64,000 nt of DNA from NCBI GenBank assembly GCA_963921795.1, contig OY997641.1:72406272-72470271 (forward strand). The letters are read 5' to 3'. The notes under the pieces are model-generated. The model did not search any database and had not been told where the DNA came from. It saw nothing but the letters and a program-made list of their open reading frames with translations. Each line of letters starts with the position of its first letter. Position 1 is the stretch's first letter. Made by a program: the position numbers and the translations under genes. The stretch is from Nannobrachium achirus (Eukaryota > Chordata > Actinopteri > Myctophiformes > Myctophidae). Of the stretch, positions 31,601 through 40,191 are shown one piece after another.

Positions 31601-33716
31601 GTAGATCTGTTCTTTTTGGCGAATTACACCACCATACTATAGAAGTATAAATTAAGCAATCGAGCTGCGACTCATGGAACGTGCACTCGCTGTATATCCA
31701 GAGCCTTTTCTAAATGACTGTTTGTATCACGAGAGAAACGATATTCGGAAATGGCCTATCGTGGCAACGCTGTATCGTCGAGACGATAATTATCGGCATA
31801 TCGCACACCCCTACTTGCATGGAGCCTAATGGGCTGGTGAGTGGTGCTAGTACCGCTATATTGTAAATAGTCAATGCATACTTGTCCTGTAACGCACAAC
31901 TGCCTCTCGATGCTGAACCCCTATCTGCTCCCGATGAGCAAGTTGGTGGCATGGTTTCCTCCCCCATCTGTGTGTGAATGGGTGAAAGCAATGCACAATC
32001 TATGTAAAGCGCCTTGGATAAAGGCGCTATATACATTTACCATACAACAGAAGCTTAACACACAAGGCCTTTATAAATAAATAAAAGACAATGTTGCTCT
32101 CTACAAACTGCGAGAGATGGCCAACCCACTTTTTCATATAAATATGCAAGTCCTTACTCATGTCATATCAAATTCCATATCTTAATAAAGTCCTTATTAT
32201 ATTCCTTCATTGCAGACCAGTGTGCAGAGTCCAGCCTGAAGGTGAAGATGAGTTGGAGTGTTTGTGTTAAACAGGAACCTGAAAACCACCTGGACATCAG
32301 TACGTTTCATGCCTTCTCTTCTCTTCTCTTCTCTTCTCTTCTCTTCTCTTCTCTTCTCTTCTCTTCTCTTCTCTTCTCTTCTCTCGCTGTCTCTCTTAGA
32401 GAGAATGTTTGCAGGAAATGGCTTTTTTTAATGCATGAGAATAGACTCATGATTTGGAACTACCAAAGCTATAACACAGAAGAAACACTGCATAAAATAA
32501 CAAAGTACAAACCTTTAATGTTTTTTCTCTCATTTTATCTTTTTATTCTTTCCTAGACTTTGTTTCCCTCCCTGTGTGTAAAGAGGAGCTTTTCCCTGAA
32601 CATCAGGAGAGGAGTCCCAGTCTGGAGGAACCACAACCTCCACAGATTAAAGAGGAACAGGAGGAGCTTCTACAAGAGGAGGCTGATGGATCAACGTTGA
32701 CATTACTAGCAGTGAAAAGTGAAGGTGATGATGAAAACAGAGAGACAGAGGCTGTAGCCAGCACCTCAACTGAACACATGAAAACACAAGCTGATGTAGA
32801 GGACTGTGGAACATCACAACCAACTAGTGGTGACCAGCTCCTCTCTCCACACTGTTCTCAATCTGACGTCACTGAAGACAGTGATGAGTGGGAGGAGACC
32901 AGGGAAGGTCAGTCGGTTGTAAACACACTGGATTCACACAAGACACACAATGTGGAAGGACACACATTGTCTTTAAGCCACAAGCTGTCCCAGGATCTGC
33001 CATTGTCAAAACAAACTCACTCCAAGAACAGCCTCACAGGGAAGAAAAGTTTTAGTTGTACTGTGTGTGGCAAAATGTTTAATTGCAAGGTACATCTGAA
33101 GAGGCACACAGTAGTTCATACAGGGGAAAAACCCTTTATTTGTACAGTTTGTGGTAAAGGCTGTGGTCAAAGTGGTGATTTAAAAGCACACATGAGGACT
33201 CATACAGGGGAAAAGCCCTTTACTTGTACAGTTTGTGGTAAAGCCTTTAGTGAAAGTGGTAGTGTAAAAGTACACATGAGGACTCACACAGGTGAAAAAC
33301 CGTTTACTTGTACAGTTTGTGGTAAAGGCTTTGGTCAAAGTGTTAATTTAAAAACACACATGATGACTCATACAGGGGAAAAACCGTTTACTTGTACAGT
33401 TTGTGGTAAAGGCTGTGGTCATAGTGGTGAGTTAAAAGTACACATGAGGACTCATACAGGGGAAAAGCCTTTTACTTGCACAATATGTGGTAAAGGCTGT
33501 GGTCAAAGTGGTGAGTTAAAAGTACACATGAGGACTCATACAGGGGAAAAGCCCTTTACTTGTACAGTTTGTGGTAAAGGCTGCGTTACCAGTGGTCTTT
33601 TAAAAACACACATGAGGACTCATACAGGGGAAAAACCCTTTACTTGCACAGTTTGTGGTAAAGCTTTTAGTCAATATAATAATCTAAAAGTACACTTGAA
33701 GACTCATACAGGTTAA
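15938..33716 (+). CDS. ZNF2: C2H2 zinc-finger protein with 8 fingers (gene span, 4 coding exons)
   Basis: Coding exons: 15938-16154, 28526-28648, 32216-32299 and 32557-33716, total 1584 nt or 527 aa. All internal junctions are phase 1: GCA G/AG CAC, ATA G/AC CAG and ATC A/AC TTT. Exon 1 gives a helical N-terminal domain with a RLRAAAE segment typical of first exons in this fish zinc-finger family. Exons 2-3 add a linker with VKQE, and exon 4 an acidic region (IKEE, VKSE) and eight fingers. Probable nuclear DNA-binding regulator, perhaps SUMO-dependent. Intron 1 (12.4 kb) holds the antisense Ginger1-like gene. The model rests on splice signals and frame; no transcript was seen. Confidence 0.75.
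16131..16253 (+). repeat. 41-bp tandem repeat carrying three copies of the exon 1 donor site
   Basis: ACACTGCAGGTATGTCTGTT occurs with GT at 16155, 16196 and 16237. Only the first donor leaves phase 1; the others shift the frame because 41 is not a multiple of three. The ZNF3 copy has two good donors, and its third (about 46338) has lost GTA. Confidence 0.85.
16254..17133. other. Start of ZNF2 intron 1: SINE-like and duplicated spacer
   Basis: Contains a minus-strand tRNA-like SINE piece at about 16762-16862 (CGTGGTGCAGCGG A box, GATCGAATCCC B box, A-rich tail) and the first copy of a ~200-bp direct repeat (16884-17084) that recurs at 17485-17676. No coding region is supported. Confidence 0.5.
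16762..16862 (-). repeat. tRNA-derived SINE fragment
   Basis: The minus strand carries A-box and B-box promoter motifs and ends in a poly-A run (poly-T on the + strand at about 16750-16766). It lacks a clean cloverleaf, so it is not called as a tRNA gene. Confidence 0.55.
17134..17212 (+). repeat. tRNA-derived SINE fragment
   Basis: GGAGCTGTGGCGCAGTGGAT followed by GTTCGAATCTC gives A and B boxes with 46-bp spacing, on the + strand. It sits between the two 200-bp direct repeats. Confidence 0.5.
17334..18313. mobile_element. Fold-back element with ~150-bp inverted arms, disrupted by a solo LTR
   Basis: Left arm starts GGCTCATTTACAGAGGAACC and the right arm ends in its reverse complement. Both arms contain ATCTCATA-ACATTGAAAGACAGACGG. 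A solo LTR splits the right arm. A partial direct copy of the arm also occurs near 27236. TSDs were not clear. Confidence 0.7.
17949..18253. mobile_element. Solo LTR with 5-bp TSD
   Basis: 305 bp, starts TGTTGAATG and ends ACTCAACA, flanked by CTATC (17944-17948 and 18254-18258). The other arm of the host palindrome provides the uninterrupted sequence. An AATAAA-type signal occurs at about 18160 on the + strand. No internal region remains, so it arose by LTR-LTR recombination. Confidence 0.8.
18314..19494. other. Non-coding intron sequence with LINE 3' relic
   Basis: About 18460-18570 resembles the LINE 3' tail at 35364-35480 (CCATTGTGCTTT…CTTGTA…TACTTT). Nothing coding is visible. This is the 3' flank of the Ginger1-like gene; no terminal inverted repeat was identified in it. 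Confidence 0.45.
19494..19655. repeat. Five-copy short tandem repeat
   Basis: ACACACACCTAGTGTGCAGTG repeats five times with A-rich spacers of variable length, immediately 3' of the Ginger1-like stop codon (19705). Each copy contains a small dyad (CACCTAGTGTG). Confidence 0.85.
19705..19961 (-). CDS. PHD finger at the C-terminus of Ginger1-like protein (exons 15-16)
   Basis: Exon 15 supplies CRWC. Exon 16 supplies CSTC, WFHWVC and CPTC, then TAA. Spacing fits the C4-H-C3 pattern with the conserved Trp two residues before the His. PHD fingers commonly read histone tails, so this could steer integration or protease action to chromatin. Confidence 0.8.
19705..25722 (-). CDS. Ginger1-type transposase: integrase + Ulp1 protease + PHD finger (16 exons, 784 aa)
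   Basis: Exons in coding order: 25722-25590, 25487-25429, 24249-24103, 23109-23038, 22936-22706, 22466-22360, 22242-22074, 21833-21167, 21084-20963, 20884-20771, 20696-20631, 20546-20458, 20369-20261, 20173-20068, 19961-19891, 19797-19705. They join without a stop to 2355 nt; all introns are GT-AG except one GC-AG. Domains: N-terminal RDDRYVLIDGVLHYK; HHCC zinc finger (HASSIGGH … CPGC); integrase core D (GIDLMS), D (LLSDLGREF), E (NGQVEKMN); RKGGKMAPEMLGPF as GPY/F motif; proline-rich linker; Ulp1/C48 domain with NDHYTL and QRDAVSCGVFVC; PHD finger C4HC3 ending CPTCT-stop. Ginger1 elements are cut-and-paste transposons with Gypsy-like integrases and a C-terminal protease. Intactness suggests recent activity or domestication. 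Confidence 0.85.
19891..21084 (-). CDS. Ulp1/C48 SUMO-protease domain of Ginger1-like gene (exons 9-15)
   Basis: LNDIWTGAV and TINAYLTWVA match the substrate-binding start of Ulp1 domains, and HVFSIAEMQ follows. Catalytic His is in NDHYTLV (exon 11), and catalytic Cys in QRDAVSCGVFVC (exon 13) with the preceding Gln in place. The position usually held by Asp in a DPLG motif reads INPLG, i.e. Asn. The PHD finger begins in exon 15 with CRWC. Confidence 0.75.
22074..24249 (-). CDS. Integrase zinc finger and DDE core of Ginger1-like gene (exons 3-7)
   Basis: Exon 3 carries both zinc-finger His residues, and exon 4 the CPGC pair. Exon 5 carries the first two catalytic Asp residues, and exon 6 the catalytic Glu with PYHPQTNGQVE. 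Exon 7 gives YSPFYLLFGREARLP, the usual end of the core in Gypsy-type integrases. Donors GTAAGT, GTGAGT, GTACAG, GTAAGT and GTAAGT are all strong. Confidence 0.85.
23136..23859. mobile_element. TTAA-target MITE in intron 3 of Ginger1-like gene
   Basis: Ends AGGAGTAGTTCACCCCC and …GTAAACTACTCCT, flanked by TTAA. Contains a segment (about 23517-23590, CTGCGACCTGATGGTCGCA) that also occurs at 50545-50613. Confidence 0.7.
23994..24064. repeat. Near-perfect 71-bp palindrome (Tc1-like mini element)
   Basis: TACCCTACCAGTCAAAAGTT runs to its reverse complement with a loop of a few bases. Fish Tc1-like MITEs often begin ACCAGTCAAAAGTTTGG. Confidence 0.8.
24679..25253. mobile_element. Long-palindrome TTAA MITE in intron 2 of Ginger1-like gene
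   Basis: 575 bp between TTAA sites (24675-24678 and 25254-25257). Arms of more than 200 bp include CTCCATTTTAACCATGATAG and its reverse complement. A related copy is at 57436-57965. Confidence 0.85.
25723..26104. repeat. ACTT-rich repeat, GT microsatellite and clustered hairpins upstream of Ginger1-like ATG
   Basis: (TACTTACT)n-like repeat at about 25722-25860, (GT)n at about 25889-25910, then three overlapping dyads at 25935-26045 built from GCCAATCTGCATCACAC and GAGGTGCCAA motifs. On the minus strand a donor-like AAAG/GTATGT at about 25919 could end a 5' UTR exon; this is tentative. Confidence 0.6.
26105..26345 (-). repeat. Possible Penelope-like 3' relic with hammerhead-like core
   Basis: The minus strand reads CCTGAAGAAGGCAGCTTGTC then AAAACGTTGG, then AATAAATGTGCATCGGCAGC. 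CTGAAGA fits the CUGANGA box of hammerhead ribozymes found in Penelope-like elements, but the GAAA box is altered. Assignment is uncertain. Confidence 0.3.
26346..27293. other. Non-coding intron sequence
   Basis: AT-rich, with no gene or recognised element. A short stretch at about 27236-27275 resembles the arm of the fold-back element at 17334-18313. Confidence 0.5.
27294..27450. mobile_element. Small MITE ending in TTTCGAGGTCCCAGTAG
   Basis: GTTTCGAGGTCCCAGTAG and its reverse complement CTACTGGGACCTCGAAAC bound a 155-bp interior rich in CTAACCC-like words. In unit 3 the same MITE (46548 to about 50156) is split by a 3.4-kb insertion. Confidence 0.75.
27531..27760 (+). repeat. tRNA-derived SINE, complete copy
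   Basis: Head GGGCGGCAGTGGCTCAGGGG (A box), GTTTGATCCC (B box), body, and tail AAGCGCTTTGGATAAAGTCGC. The orthologous copy in unit 3 is at 50243-50464. Confidence 0.85.
28526..28648 (+). CDS. ZNF2 coding exon 2
   Basis: 123 nt between GATTTCCACAG and donor GTATGT, phase 1 on both sides. It encodes a 41-residue piece ending QPVVKLYRI. Compared with ZNF3 (52145-52288) it lacks 21 nt (seven codons, KGRGLLD). Confidence 0.7.
28649..29067. other. Intron 2 of ZNF2, first part
   Basis: Collinear with 52289-52690. It contains CTTAAAC-like short repeats at about 28780-28910. A related piece of this intron recurs at 35610-35720. Confidence 0.5.
29068..30146. mobile_element. Non-autonomous hAT element, absent from unit 3
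   Basis: Ends TAGGGTTGCCAAC and GTTGGTAACCCTA with 8-bp TSD TTTGTACA (29060-29067 and 30147-30154). Contains an internal ~100-bp tandem duplication (about 29146-29245 and 29247-29340). No transposase ORF. Confidence 0.85.
30375..31813. mobile_element. Non-autonomous hAT element with precise empty site in unit 3
   Basis: Ends TAGGGGTGGGCGATA and …ATATCGCACACCCCTA with TSD CTTGCATG (30367-30374 and 31814-31821). Unit 3 near 52884 reads GGCTTGCATGGAGCC without the insert. A 121-codon ORF inside has no recognisable domain. Confidence 0.9.
31910..32042 (+). repeat. SINE body and tail upstream of ZNF2 exon 3
   Basis: Same block as 165-295 and 54135-54283. Confidence 0.7.
32216..32299 (+). CDS. 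ZNF2 coding exon 3
   Basis: 84 nt, phase 1 on both ends, acceptor TTCATTGCAG, donor GTACGT. Encodes MSWSVCVKQEPENHLD plus flanks; VKQE is a SUMO-consensus site. Confidence 0.8.
32557..33716 (+). CDS. ZNF2 coding exon 4, eight C2H2 fingers
   Basis: Acceptor TCTTTCCTAG, stop TAA at 33714-33716. Acidic spacer, then eight fingers with helix words including VHLKR, QSGDLKA, ESGSVKV, QSVNLKT, HSGELKV, QSGELKV, TSGLLKT and QYNNLKV. It lacks the 168-bp spacer duplication of ZNF1. Confidence 0.92.
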
Positions 33717-34215
33717 AACTCCTTTACTTGTGCAGTTTGTGGTACACTCCATGGATTTATTTTGTCACTTGGCTTCTCAGTCTGGACAGTTTCCTTTCTC
33801 CAAGGGGAGGTGAGACATAGACTGCGAGTGGAATCCAAACGTGGCTTCTTATTGGTCTGTGGTGGGGGTGGGACAAATACACCAGTGTGTATTGGCTGGC
33901 TGGTAACGTAGCTACCCTAATCTACTCTGATTTGTTGGAACAACATCCAATCAGCAACAACGTCGCCTCCGTCAAAACTGATATACGAGTCAACTGAATC
34001 ATGGCCAGACTGAGAAGCGAAATGATAAAACTGATCCACGAAACGTAGTGTAGCAGGCTGGCACCCTGGCTTCATACAGGCAGGCAAACCCTTTAGCTGC
34101 GGTTTGTGGCAAATGCTTGGTCAAGATAAGGAGGATTCAAATAACTGTATTATGGATGTCTGAATTAACACCAGGTCTTGTGGAGGTGTGACCAATGCCA
34201 TTCTGCTATTGTGGG
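33717..34215. other. ZNF2 3' flank
   Basis: Conserved with 3127-3598 and 56612-57113. Ends with the octamer ATTGTGGG (34208-34215), duplicated by the next insertion. Confidence 0.55.
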
Positions 34216-34598
34216 CACAGATATAAAGAGCTAGATGCCTCGTTCGCTTCTGCTGTTAATTGGAGCGATGTGCAAAAGTTCTAGTCCGGACTTCCTAGAA
34301 AAACTAAGGGAACGCTATCAGTCAAAGTGACTACTGGCCAATCACAGCGTGTCTTTTCCGTGACTTATCCAACGACCACAATTCAATTCAACAGAGCCAG
34401 TTCCGATGTTGCGCTGCTCAGCTGTTCTTACAGGCTGCATACGTAAAGACCAGCCCCCACTTGCCTCTGATTGGCTTACCGACTTCCGTATGTGTGACGC
34501 ACGCGGAAGCAATGAACACGGAAGCGACGAAGATTCCCTTAGTTGCTCAATGCATACGCCCCCTAGCCGAAGGAGGCGTCTACCTTTCTATGTCTATG
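34216..34598. mobile_element. 383-bp hAT-like MITE, present only in unit 2
   Basis: Imperfect terminal repeats (CACAGATATAAAGAGC… against CATAGACATAGAAAGG…) with 8-bp TSD ATTGTGGG (34208-34215 and 34599-34606). Units 1 and 3 have the uninterrupted site. Confidence 0.85.
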
Positions 34599-34606
34599 AT
34601 TGTGGG

Positions 34607-36163
34607 TGCGGAATTCTGCACACTGCATCAAAGCAGTTCACGGAAAAACGGCCCTGAATTAGTCATGGGTGTTGGGTGTTACTTTAATCAAACCAATCGG
34701 AGAGAGTATCAGCTGCCATTCCCTTTAAGATCAGTGCAAGACATGCGTTAAGCAGCGAGACCAAAATAATAAGAAACGTCATATTTAAAGGAGAAATGTC
34801 TAAGTGAATGCATCGCCATAATCATATGGTTGCAATCCCAATGCTTGCTTTATAAGCTGTAGCTTTAATTGCAGACAGTTGAATAAAGCCATGTGTAAGT
34901 GGTTTATTATCATCCACATGTTACTGATTCTAGAGAATGTCATGACATTCACAAACTATTAATTAGTGCTGCCGAGCAGTGTTAACTATTCAGCTGCACT
35001 TAGGTTCTCAAATCATTGTATTTATACAGACTAACATCTAAGAGGTAAACACAATTGACACAAGACATTGAAACTCACGTCTTCTCATTATAGTAAAATC
35101 TGAATCATAGAGATTTGTTGAGAATTATGAGAGTGGGAGCCTCCCGACTCCAGACATTTCAGGACATTAGAGGGAGGAAGGGAACGCACACTCACTCACT
35201 TCATTTGTTTTCTTTAAAGCTATGGAATAACACCTCAACCATTTCTCTGATGATTGTCATTATTATTTCTGATTTGTTTGCTGTACATATGTTTGGTTTC
35301 TGATATCTGACTGTGTTTTGCATAGTATTGTCATCTAATGTTTCAATGAATTGAGTACAAAGGACCCCAATGGAAGCCAGCCATAGTGCTTTGTTGGGTT
35401 AAAATCCTCTTTCCACCTTGTATTGAACTTTACTTTCCTGTGCTTTTCTTTCTTCTTCTGTGAACTGCTAATAAAATATATAAAAAAGGTTTTCACTGCT
35501 ACAGATGTTTTATTTTTGTTATATATCACAACAGAAATGTTCAATATGATAATATAATGTTCTATACTTTCAATCTTTTTTTCTATTTTGAGATGTTTTG
35601 GCTTTTTCTATCTTATTCCTAAACCTCGGAAACCTATTCCTCCTGTGGAAAGAATCCGGCCGAGTTTCTTTTGGGTCGAGCGTTCAGTTTACCCTTAATT
35701 CTCATGACAATTATTATTATCACAGATAGAAATTGTGAAAATGCAGATTTCTTTCATCAGCTTACCAGTTTTTATAGCGTAGTTTGTTGACTGCATTTGA
35801 TGCAGTATTAACAGACTTTTTTTCTTTTCTTTCCTTCTTTAAAAAAAACGTTACTGTCCTGACCCACAGAACAGAATTCAGTGCAGAAGAGGAAGTAAGC
35901 TCTGTATTGGCACCTTGCCTCTAAATTAACACGAGAGATAATTAATTCCATCATTATTCTGCTTTATGTGTTTACAGCAGAGAAGATTTAAAACGCCCGT
36001 AATCCAGTCAATCATGGTGATGATTAATGGAAAGAAGTTAAATCTATTATTGTATCCTGGGGCGCCCGCTGACCTAGCGGTCCAGGTGCATATACCACAT
36101 AGGCTCTGATGCATGAGAGCGTGTCACAGGTTTGAAAAAGAGCTCTAAAAGTGCACCTAAATA
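34607..36163. other. Non-coding spacer with LINE 3' relic
   Basis: LINE-like tail at about 35330-35480 (GAGTACAAAGGACCCCAATG … AATAAA-type signal). The stretch 35610-35720 matches part of ZNF2/ZNF3 intron 2. No gene is supported. Confidence 0.45.
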
Positions 36164-37610
36164 AACTCGGCACAAAAAGAAAGGAAACATACATAATTAA
36201 TTATATCTCTTAATTATAACACAAGAAAGGAAACAAACATAATTAATTATATCTCCCCTTTAATAATACCAAATTGTATTGTGTTTTATATCATTGTTAT
36301 CGTTGATTCGTCACCTTTGCAACGAGGTACAGCTTGTAAGCATCGGGCATTCGAGGCATGAGCTACACAGCCAAACGTGGGGGTAGCGCAGACCAGAATT
36401 TGCCAACATTTGGTCCATTATATTTCCCCTTTAATTATGCCAAATAGTATTGTGTTTGATATCATTGTTATCATTGATTTGTGACCTTTACAACAAGGTA
36501 CAGCTTGTAAGGATCGGGCATTCGAGGCATGAGCTACACAGCCAAACGTGTGGGTAGCGCCCCTCTAAAAATGGTCAAAATGGCCTGGCAGGCCTGCAAT
36601 ACTGTTCTTTTGGTGTTCACCTTTGTTAGTTGGAGCATTGAATGACTGCACTCTCCCACAGTAATAAGGAAAGACAAAAACAACACATATTGGCCATTTT
36701 TACACTTTGTTAATGTTAAGCTCAGTGTCAGGGAAGCCCAAAACAAGAGTAAATGCCAGCAGAACAGTGTATTACAAGCCATTTTGGCAAAATTCTGGTC
36801 GGCGCTACCCACACGCTTGGCTGTGTAGCTCATGCCTCGAATGCCCGATGCTTACAAGCTGTAACTTGTTGTAAAGGTAACGAATCAACAATATAAATTA
36901 TATAAAACACAATACAATCTGGTATTATTAACCCTTAAGTTCTGTTCAGATTCATTACACCTTCGTTCTGTTCGGGTCATTTTGACCCGGGGGATATTTG
37001 GTTTAAAAAAAACAACACTAATATAAATTTTAACTTAACAAATCATCATGATACATTGACTTTGACTCAATACCAAACAATTCATATGATATATATGGTA
37101 AATGTTTGCATTTCTGCTTTGCTATATCACATTAAACACTGAACGAGCTAGGCGTTTTTACTGATTTAGCTGGAATTCATGTAAAAAAACGACTTTATTT
37201 AATACTGGGCAATATTGCTAATGCTTATAGGAAAAAAAAAAAATCAGACAGGGGGGCTTCGGAAGGGGGGTGTTAGAAGGGGGGGGGCTGTGTGTCTGTG
37301 TTTTGGCACAATACTGTGTATTTCTGTGCATAATTATGTGCTTCCGGGTCAAAATGACCCGAACAGCACTTAAGGTTCAAAAAATATGAGGGGGGTGTAG
37401 CATGGGTGTAGTGCAAAAATATTTTTTTTACACGTTCATCTCAGAAGAATCTTTAAGGCCAGTGAGTTTCAGGTGGAAAAAATTTAAACTTCTACCTTTT
37501 TTTTTCAAATGAAAATGTAAAACGGGTCAAAATGACCCGAACAGAACTTAAGGGTTAAAGGGGATATATAATTAATTATTAATATGTTTCCTTTCTTTTT
37601 GTGCTGAGTT
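36164..37610. mobile_element. Tc1/mariner-like fold-back element with a nested piggyBac-like MITE
   Basis: Ends AACTCGGCACAAAAAGAAAG and CTTTCTTTTTGTGCTGAGTT with TA on both sides. The interior contains inverted and direct copies of a ~130-bp block (GCATTCGAGGCATGAGCTAC) and the TTAA element at 36932-37554. Confidence 0.65.
36932..37554. mobile_element. piggyBac-like MITE with GGGTCAAAATGACCC motifs
   Basis: Ends CCCTTAAGTTCTGTTC and GAACAGAACTTAAGGG, flanked by TTAA. Several copies of TCATTTTGACCC/GGGTCAAAATGA are present. It is nearly identical to 41644-42256. Confidence 0.8.
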
Positions 37611-38190
37611 TATATCGTCAATGTGTACCTGGCCTCTGCAATAAGTCTGCTTACTGTACATTTTAGTTCATGTTTTGACTACTCGTGTAATAGGCCTACG
37701 TTGTTTTAGTCATTAAATGTCTTGTTGAATTGAATATAAAGGACCTCAATGGAAATGAGCCCTGGGGGTCATCCTTTAAGCATCCTTTTGTATAAATCTG
37801 TACCACTGCAACTGTTAATAAAGTATCATTTTAATCAATCAATGCAGTGTTGCTCTAAAAATGTTTTTTTTTAATTTTTTTTCGTATTATTATTATTATT
37901 ATTATTACCCTTATTATTATTATTATTATTATTACCCTTATTAATCATTGGCACTGATGGGCAGTATCTAGCCACAGGTAGCTAGGCTACATAGCTTAAC
38001 TACATCTAAGTAGCATAACGGAAATTTGCTAATTTTCTTTGGGGATAGTTTATAGTGTAGTTCAGCTATATTTAATCAGAGTAACTAGTAATGTAGCTTG
38101 CTACATTTTCCAAATAGCTTACCCATCACGGTTGGGAAAAATGAATAAATAAATAAACCAGTCAATTGCAATAGCGAGGGGACATTCAAG
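37611..38190. other. Spacer with LINE tail, ATT repeat and hAT remnant
   Basis: LINE-like tail at 37690-37830 (GGACCTCAATGGAAATGAGC), (ATT)n at about 37888-37935, and a short hAT-like piece (CACTGATGGGCAG … CCCATCAC, about 37953-38129). Confidence 0.5.
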
Positions 38191-38600
38191 AGTCCCCAGA
38201 TGATTAACTTAATGTGCAACATTGTTTTCTCACTCAACAGTAAACAAACCAACATAAAGTTTAAATGTATATGCAAATGATAAACATTGGTCAAATTGTC
38301 AAACATTAAAGGCAGAAATTGTGAACGTAGCCGATTTACATGCTCACAAGTCACAACGCCTCACGTTGCGAGGCGTTGTGAGCATGTAGATCTGCTATTT
38401 TCACAATAGACCCGTATTATACAAAATGTAATGCCTCATATATTAATGCTCGTCAGGGTGGGGGGTCCCCAGTTAAAATATGATTATTTTGGGATCGCAG
38501 CCTGAAAAGGTTGAGAACCACTGCTGATATAGGCCGCTGTTTCCCAAACAGTGGGTCGGGACCCATTTATACGGGTCACGACCCGAGTAAAAATCCCATT
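38190..38600. repeat. hAT relic shared with units 1 and 3
   Basis: Contains the hairpin at 38337-38391 and the terminus GGTTGAGAACCACTG near 38520. Confidence 0.6.
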
Positions 38601-38646
38601 TTATTTTCCTACATAAAGATTTATATATATATATATATATATATAT

Positions 38647-39775
38647 TTGGGGTAGGACGATATTGGTATCTCACGATACGATATCTATCACGGTATTAGG
38701 CTCTCGATAACAATAATATCACGGTATTCGATATATTGCGATATTCAATATATTGCAAGAAATGTCACCAACGATATATCACAATATATCTAACTGAAAA
38801 TGAAAAATTACCAAAAAAGGCCAAACTCTGGAATTATACATTTATTCCATTAATTTTACAAGATTCATTTCTGAATTGGCTAATAAGTAGATGAATTTTG
38901 CCTCCTCAAACAACAAACACTGCAACTTTGTAACCTGCCCCCAATTTGTCTGTCCACAACAATGGGTATGCCTAACTAAAACATCCATAACTAAAAAGCA
39001 TGTAGTGAAAATGTAATTGACAAGAAACATGAAATAATATTGACACGTAAAAAATGTACATGCATAGTGCCTGGAACCTTTAAAATAGCCTCTCTAAAAC
39101 ACACTATAGGATTGTGCCAATTACATGGAGGAAAATGATTTCTTAATAGTGACAGTGCTTTGCAAGTAAAACCTATTTGTTTCATGTTCTTATTGCTTTG
39201 ATAATAATACAATGAAATGCAATTTAATTAAATCCATATCACTGGTGAGGATGTATGAATAAATACAAAAAAATGAGTGTGTCTGTATGACTTCCATTCA
39301 TATTAACGTGGGTGTCTGTGTAATTGTGTGTGTTTGTATATTGTAATGGTGGCTGCATGTGTACAGTAGCCTATGTGTGTGTCCACTAAACACAGACAGC
39401 ACTGTATGTGTTGCTCAAATTAACTTAACCTTGTTGTAAACTGAAGACAAGATGCAATATAATCCTCCTTTCCATTCCTCCTCTCACCCTCTCTCTCTGA
39501 CCGTCAGACTCAGAGTGAGAGAACCACAGCGTAACGTTCTTCTCTCTTCCTCACTGTTGCATAATCCGGACGATATAATGTAATTTATCTCACTAGCGCC
39601 CCCACTACAAACAGTGCAGGCGGCTGAGGGTATTGCACCATAGTACTACACCATACAGTAGGTTAAATGGGAAATCCCTGGTGTTATGAAAACTCGATAT
39701 TTGCCGGCAACATATCGATAATTATCGCGGGAGTGATACCGCGGTATATCGAAATATCGATATTTTGTCCCAGGC

Positions 39776-39778
<3 letters not shown>
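38647..39778. mobile_element. hAT-like element inserted in a TA microsatellite
   Basis: Ends GGGGTAGGACGATATTGG and CGATATTTTGTCCCAGGCC, with many GATA/TATC words between. (TA)n tracts border it (38625-38646 and 39779-39829), so the target duplication cannot be read. Absent from units 1 and 3. Confidence 0.6.
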
Positions 39779-39829
<51 letters not shown>

Positions 39830-39838
<9 letters not shown>

Positions 39839-40155
39839 GTGAAAACTGAAAATAGACGATTTAAGAGGCAAACGTCTACTTTATCTTTTGGGTCTTGAGC
39901 TACAAAGTTTCAGAGAAACGGATGCGCTTCGGCCCGACGTCCTTCGAGTTTTGAAATGCTGAGGAAGGCGTTTTTTCATCCCAGTTACCCAGTGATTTCC
40001 GTGGCCAAATAATATAGGCCTACACATTCATTTTGGGGTCCTTGACGTGAATATGTTTGAGAACCACGGATCCTTAATATCACTAGGGGCCATTCTAAGA
40101 TGAAAGATTGGAGGCATGTTTTGAAATATAGACGATATAATCAAATACAATTATT

Positions 40156-40191
<36 letters not shown>

